Origin: an uncultured Bacilli bacterium
GTDB lineage: Bacteria > Bacillota_I > Bacilli_A > RF39 > UBA660
Direction of reading: 5' to 3'
Assembly: GCA_934169415.1 (NCBI GenBank)
Contig: CAKPNP010000036.1
Coordinates: forward strand, 1-8,952
Length of the DNA stretch: 8,952 nt
Each line of letters opens with the position of its first letter. Position 1 is the first letter of the stretch. The notes beneath the pieces were generated by a model. It searched no databases. It saw nothing but the letters and a program-made list of their open reading frames with translations, and was not told where the DNA came from. This document shows, piece by piece, positions 5,946 to 8,952 of the stretch. The translations under genes were made by a program, and so were the position numbers.

Positions 5946-7175
5946 TCACCTTGTTAAAATATATGGATCATTATAAGTTCCACTACCCTTATCTATTTTT
6001 AAATTAGAATCCAAAGTTAATACTGGATATATTTTTTTTATATTACTTGGTAAAGTTAAATAATAATTAGAATTATTATTTATAGAATATATACTATTTA
6101 ATTCATTATTAGTTAATAAATATGAATTAGTTTTATTAGATATATAATAATCTCCTACATTACTAATCGTAATAAAAGCATTTACTTTACTTATGATAGT
6201 ATAATTGTAATCTAAGTAAGAAGATATATTATAATCTTTATTTATTATATAGTCTTTATTTACTATAGAATTATAATATGTTTCATTTAAATATTTATAT
6301 AAATCACTTTTTAAAAAGTCACTAGTATCTCCATATTTATAATTAATACAACCATTATTATCACTTAAACATTCATCTTTTATAATTGTTATACCATTAT
6401 CTAAACTAGTTATACGAAATAATGAAGAATTAAATGTAACATACTCCCCTATATTCATATTCCTTTTTTCTTTTATAATATAAGGATCAATTTTAGTGCC
6501 TGTTCCGCTAATAAGTGTAATATCACTCTTTAATCTTAAAACCGGACGAATTAAAAATGAATTATAATCCTCACTTATCGATAAATTACCTAAGTTATTT
6601 ACATACCAGTACTTATTATCACTAGTTTTATTTATAAGAAAATATGAACTATTATCAGATAAAAAACTATCACTACCACTTATTTTATAATCTTCTATAT
6701 CAAGTAACGATATATTAGTATTAATCTTATCTTCACAAATATTATCAATATCATCAAAACTACTAGTACATTCATCAAAACTAACTAAATATTCTTTATC
6801 TAGTTTGTTATAAAATTCATTTAAGTAAGAATCTATATAGTTATTACCATTTAATATAGAAATCGGTTCAGATATTATATCTATAGTATCATCATCATTT
6901 ATTTTTAAAATTCTAAATAATTGACCTGAATACCATAAGTAATTATCATCTACATTATTTTTATATACATATTTATCAACAACCATATAAAGACCACCAT
7001 TAGAATCTTTAACATTAATAGTTTTCTTTAAAATATCAGCAAAATAATTAGTTTTATTTTCTATCTTATCATTTGATTCTAAATAATAATAAACAAATCT
7101 AGTAGAATAAAAAATTATAAGAAAAACAATTAAAATTATATTTATGAAAATAAATTTTTTCTTAACCTCAATCAT
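5946..7175 (-). CDS. Membrane-anchored surface protein with duplicated domain
   Basis: A 409-residue protein with one membrane helix near the N-terminus (about 9-28, preceded by KKK), so the bulk is predicted outside the cell. The rest is two diverged copies of one unit. Copy 1 (about 69-235) runs from YVYKNNVDDNYLWYSGQLFR to RPVLRLKSDI and GTGTKIDPYIIK; copy 2 (about 241-408) runs from YVTFNSSLFRI to YPVLTLDSNL and GSGTYNDPYILT. Each has a close cysteine pair (136/147 and 269/276) that could form a disulfide. It is rich in Asn, Ser, Tyr and Asp, as many Firmicutes adhesins are. The 'W-x-G-x-x-[WF]RI ... RPVxxLK ... GxGTxxxPYI' pattern recalls repeats in surface proteins of gut Bacilli, but I cannot name a family. 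The start has GAGGT six bases upstream. It is first in an operon with the glycosidase. Confidence 0.7.
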   Translation of the reverse strand: MIEVKKKFIFINIILIVFLIIFYSTRFVYYYLESNDKIENKTNYFADILKKTINVKDSNGGLYMVVDKYVYKNNVDDNYLWYSGQLFRILKINDDDTIDIISEPISILNGNNYIDSYLNEFYNKLDKEYLVSFDECTSSFDDIDNICEDKINTNISLLDIEDYKISGSDSFLSDNSSYFLINKTSDNKYWYVNNLGNLSISEDYNSFLIRPVLRLKSDITLISGTGTKIDPYIIKEKRNMNIGEYVTFNSSLFRITSLDNGITIIKDECLSDNNGCINYKYGDTSDFLKSDLYKYLNETYYNSIVNKDYIINKDYNISSYLDYNYTIISKVNAFITISNVGDYYISNKTNSYLLTNNELNSIYSINNNSNYYLTLPSNIKKIYPVLTLDSNLKIDKGSGTYNDPYILTR

Positions 7176-7193
7176 ACTATTACCTCAAAAATA

Positions 7194-7202
7194 ATTATAA
7201 CA
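7194..7202 (-). promoter_or_regulatory. Extended -10 promoter of the surface-protein operon
   Basis: Minus strand TGT-TATAAT (7202-7194), the same nine bases as in front of tmcAL, with no convincing -35 box. It lies in the 63-base gap after the amidoligase. I see no strong terminator in that gap, only a weak A/T hairpin near 7204-7222, so readthrough from the amidoligase is possible. Confidence 0.5.
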
Positions 7203-7238
7203 TAAAACAAAATATTTTATTAAGAATTTTATCAATAA

Positions 7239-8186
7239 TTATCTATAATAAAACTTTTTACTAAATTCCGAGTTATCACTCAATTTTAAATATTGTTTTA
7301 AAAAACTTATTTTATCGATATTTTTATCAAATATTAAATCAACAAATTCTAAAGCTTTATTTAAATTTACATCTGAATAATTAGGTACTACTTTGCAGTC
7401 TAAAGTATCAAATATGGCATTAATTGCCTCTTTATTACGACATAGTAACAATTTAACGTACAAGTTTATATTGTTCTGCCAAACTAAATAATTAAACGTA
7501 CCGTTTGCTAATCTAAACTCTACCGTATTATTTAATGAATAACTATCTGTATATGAAAAATTTTTAAAATTAACACAGTTATTTCTTTCATTTTTTAAAA
7601 GAATCATTAAACTAGCTGGTATATCAATATATTTACTTGCATCCTGTATATAAGAAACAAGTTTCTTATAAAATAAATGAGCAAAATTTTTAGTTATAGG
7701 TCTAAGCATATTAAATTCACCCATAGCATATCTAACAATTATATCTTCATAACTTACCCATAGTTTAATAAAATCAACAAAATCATTTCTATTATTTAGT
7801 ATTTGTGAACCTATATGTACATGTGCTGAAGTACATGAACTAATATGTGCATTATTACTAATAATTTCACAAACACCTTTAAGCTCTTCCCAAGATTTAG
7901 CTTCATCTATAAGTACACTAGATACAACCTCAGCTCCATTTACTAAACTAATGTCAGATTTAAAAGTCCAATCTGGAAATTTTTTTAATTCATCAGCTAT
8001 TTTTACTTTATTAGCATATTCAAACTCTATTTCTGTTCCAAATGTTATACTTTTATCAAATAAATTATTTCTTAATTCTAATTTATAACTTTTTAAATAG
8101 TGATATAAATACTCTAAATCCTCTTTAGACATTTTAGAAAAATCATCATTTGAATATGGCTTTATATATTCATATATTTTCTGCAT
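7239..8186 (-). CDS. Putative amidoligase (carboxylate-amine ligase fold)
   Basis: A 315-residue soluble protein that fits the 'putative amidoligase' family (COOH-NH2 ligase superfamily, related to gamma-glutamylcysteine synthetase). These enzymes use ATP to join a carboxylate to an amine. Visible marks: FGTEIEFEY (49-57, metal-binding acids E52 and E54), a D78 ... GAEVVSS segment (84-90), SAHVHIG (120-126, the conserved HxHxG) and TVEFRLANGT (221-230). The first ~45 residues are a charged helical extension. Family members usually sit beside an ATP-grasp ligase, a peptidase or a gamma-glutamylcyclotransferase; none is here. Instead it lies between two surface-protein genes, so a role in modifying a surface protein or cell-wall peptide is a guess. 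The start at 8186 has AGAGGG four bases upstream. Its promoter overlaps the previous gene's terminator. Confidence 0.82.
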   Translation of the reverse strand: MQKIYEYIKPYSNDDFSKMSKEDLEYLYHYLKSYKLELRNNLFDKSITFGTEIEFEYANKVKIADELKKFPDWTFKSDISLVNGAEVVSSVLIDEAKSWEELKGVCEIISNNAHISSCTSAHVHIGSQILNNRNDFVDFIKLWVSYEDIIVRYAMGEFNMLRPITKNFAHLFYKKLVSYIQDASKYIDIPASLMILLKNERNNCVNFKNFSYTDSYSLNNTVEFRLANGTFNYLVWQNNINLYVKLLLCRNKEAINAIFDTLDCKVVPNYSDVNLNKALEFVDLIFDKNIDKISFLKQYLKLSDNSEFSKKFYYR

Positions 8187-8210
8187 AAATCCCTCTCTTT
8201 TTGGTCATAT

Positions 8211-8239
8211 ATTATAATACAAGAAAAATAAAATAGCAA
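8211..8239 (-). promoter_or_regulatory. Amidoligase promoter overlapping a terminator
   Basis: Minus strand: -35 TTGCTA (8239-8234), 17-base spacer, -10 TATAAT (8216-8211), predicted start near 8204. The -35 box is the 3' arm of the upstream terminator hairpin, and the spacer contains its U run. The same bases therefore end one transcript and begin the next. Confidence 0.6.
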
Positions 8240-8254
8240 GAAATTTCTTGCTAT
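8223..8254 (-). terminator. Palindromic terminator after the lectin-fold gene
   Basis: Positions 8233-8254 are a perfect 22-bp palindrome whose arms are ATAGCAAG and CTTGCTAT around AAATTT. On the minus strand the hairpin is followed by UUUAUUUUU, giving an intrinsic terminator. The TAG stop (8253-8251) is in the 5' arm. See the finding on a possible second role as a DGR cruciform. Confidence 0.8.
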
Positions 8255-8952
8255 CTTAAAACTGCACGAGCTGAGACGTTGCTGCCAGCAGAACCGTCGT
8301 TGTAAATAAACGCGAATACGCCGGCACTCGTTCCACCGCCATAGAAACCACTACGCGTGAACCATGGAGACCTAGAGTAAACGAAATATATATGATCTCC
8401 ATTCCATCCTTTTGTTTCTGTTGTTGCGTCTCCTAGATGATATCTTGAATACGCTTGAACATCATTGAATGTCGTCCCATATTTATATATATCATAATAC
8501 TTAGACTCTGGAAATTCCACTCCAGTTGTAATTGTGTTATCACCTGGATTTTTTCCAGTAAATGCTGAATTAGATAGTGAACTAAATCCGCTTGATGGAA
8601 TATTACTATTTAAACTATCTTCTAATACTGCCATCACATGTTCCGGTGATCCACCACTCATATCATATATTCCACTTATATTTCCGGTTGTACTTGCAAG
8701 ATATCCAGTATTTGTATTATATTTATTCTCGCATCCACTATATACAGTACCATTTTCTATACTTGATGCACATCCTGTTATATGTATACTACTATTATTT
8801 ATTCTAACTTCATTTAAACCTTGACCATATATTGATGTTGTTAAGTAAGCTATTGCTCCCCACTCTATATTCTTTAGCATACTTGAATTTGTACTTAATT
8901 TTTGAGTAGTTGCAAATAATGTACTTACATTTTGATTTCTTAAACTTTCTAC
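8251..8952 (-). CDS. Surface protein with FGE/C-type-lectin-like domain (5' end cut by window)
   Basis: The frame stays open to the right edge, so 233 residues of the C-terminal part are visible. The ATG at 8880 is an internal methionine with no ribosome site, and 24 sense codons precede it. The sequence includes SLRNQNVSTL and LSTNSSMLKNIEWGAIAYL, then STTGNISGIYDMSGGSPEHVM (visible residues ~87-107). The latter resembles the GIYDMxGNVxEWV core of formylglycine-generating-enzyme/sulfatase-modifying-factor domains, which share the C-type-lectin fold. The end is Gly/Ser-rich with aromatics and closes SARAVLR, like the (F)RxVL end of such domains. Related proteins of gut Bacilli often have a prepilin-like N-terminus; that part is outside the window. 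Cysteines 61 and 74 may pair. The 3' end has a base composition very unlike the rest (8260-8364). Ligand and role are unknown; surface binding or adhesion is likely. Confidence 0.75.
   Translation of the reverse strand, partial: VESLRNQNVSTLFATTQKLSTNSSMLKNIEWGAIAYLTTSIYGQGLNEVRINNSSIHITGCASSIENGTVYSGCENKYNTNTGYLASTTGNISGIYDMSGGSPEHVMAVLEDSLNSNIPSSGFSSLSNSAFTGKNPGDNTITTGVEFPESKYYDIYKYGTTFNDVQAYSRYHLGDATTETKGWNGDHIYFVYSRSPWFTRSGFYGGGTSAGVFAFIYNDGSAGSNVSARAVLR
8254..8373 (-). other. Candidate DGR variable region at the 3' end of the lectin-fold gene
   Basis: In the core 8260-8364, 57 of 105 bases are G or C (about 54%), while the rest of the window is strongly AT-rich. Adenine is only 17 of 105 on the coding strand. 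Thirteen of 35 codons end in C, including GGC, GCC, GAC, AGC, AAC and GTC. Adenine depletion and NNC codons at the C-terminus of a lectin-fold protein are what adenine-directed mutagenesis of AAC codons leaves behind in diversity-generating retroelements. No template copy or reverse transcriptase is seen in the window, so this is a hypothesis. A recombined cassette of foreign origin is the main alternative. Confidence 0.5.

Noticed and set aside
4935..8186. A DGR reverse transcriptase or template repeat within the window
   Set aside because: No gene here has reverse-transcriptase motifs, and no other GC-rich stretch resembling 8254-8373 was found by eye on either strand.
8534..8824. Two plus-strand reading frames (8534-8824 and 8592-8807) opposite the lectin-fold gene
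   Set aside because: Both are antisense shadows. The minus-strand frame has the FGE-like YDMSGG motif and a terminator, while the plus-strand frames have neither motif nor ribosome site.

Overview
The window is an AT-rich, tightly packed stretch of chromosome. The genes read cleanly in the standard bacterial code: TGG encodes Trp and TGA is used as a stop, for example at 3816-3818. AGGAGG/GAGGTGAT ribosome sites, Bacillus-type promoters, short U-tailed hairpin terminators and the pairing of a DUF177 gene with rpmF all point to a Firmicute. The very high A+T and the style of the surface proteins suggest an uncultured, small-genome gut Bacilli/Mollicutes-like lineage (RF39-like). That placement is inference from style, not a database match.

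Layout. Positions 1-218 hold no full gene. They do hold a leftward promoter with a perfect 28-bp AT palindrome over its predicted start site, then a ribosome site, a short reading frame and a run of nine G (C9 on the plus strand). Positions 219-863 are a leftward DUF177-rpmF operon ending in a terminator. It diverges from tmcAL (957-2057, tRNA(Met) cytidine acetate ligase). tmcAL converges on miaA (2090-2965, tRNA dimethylallyltransferase) and shares a two-way terminator with it. A small collagen-like surface protein (3075-3818) then converges on a GT2 glycosyltransferase with a TPR tail (3824-4891). A two-gene leftward operon (4935-7175) encodes a membrane-anchored surface protein with a duplicated domain and a membrane-anchored phosphodiester glycosidase (NAGPA family). 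A solitary amidoligase follows (7239-8186). Last is the 3' part of a surface protein with a formylglycine-generating-enzyme/C-type-lectin-like region (8251 to beyond 8952).

How the parts fit. The left third is housekeeping: a ribosomal protein and two tRNA modification enzymes. The right two thirds look like a cell-surface block: anchored or secreted proteins and three enzymes (glycosyltransferase, glycosidase, amidoligase) that could act on surface polymers or proteins. No direct substrate link is visible.

Most notable observation. The last ~35 codons of the right-edge gene (8260-8364) are about 54% G+C (57 of 105 bases, counted by hand) and only about 16% A on the coding strand (17 of 105). 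Thirteen of the 35 codons end in C, unlike anything else in the window. The block lies at the C-terminal end of a lectin-fold protein and is followed at once by a perfect palindrome. This is what the variable repeat of a diversity-generating retroelement (DGR) looks like. No reverse transcriptase or template repeat is visible here, so the idea remains a hypothesis.
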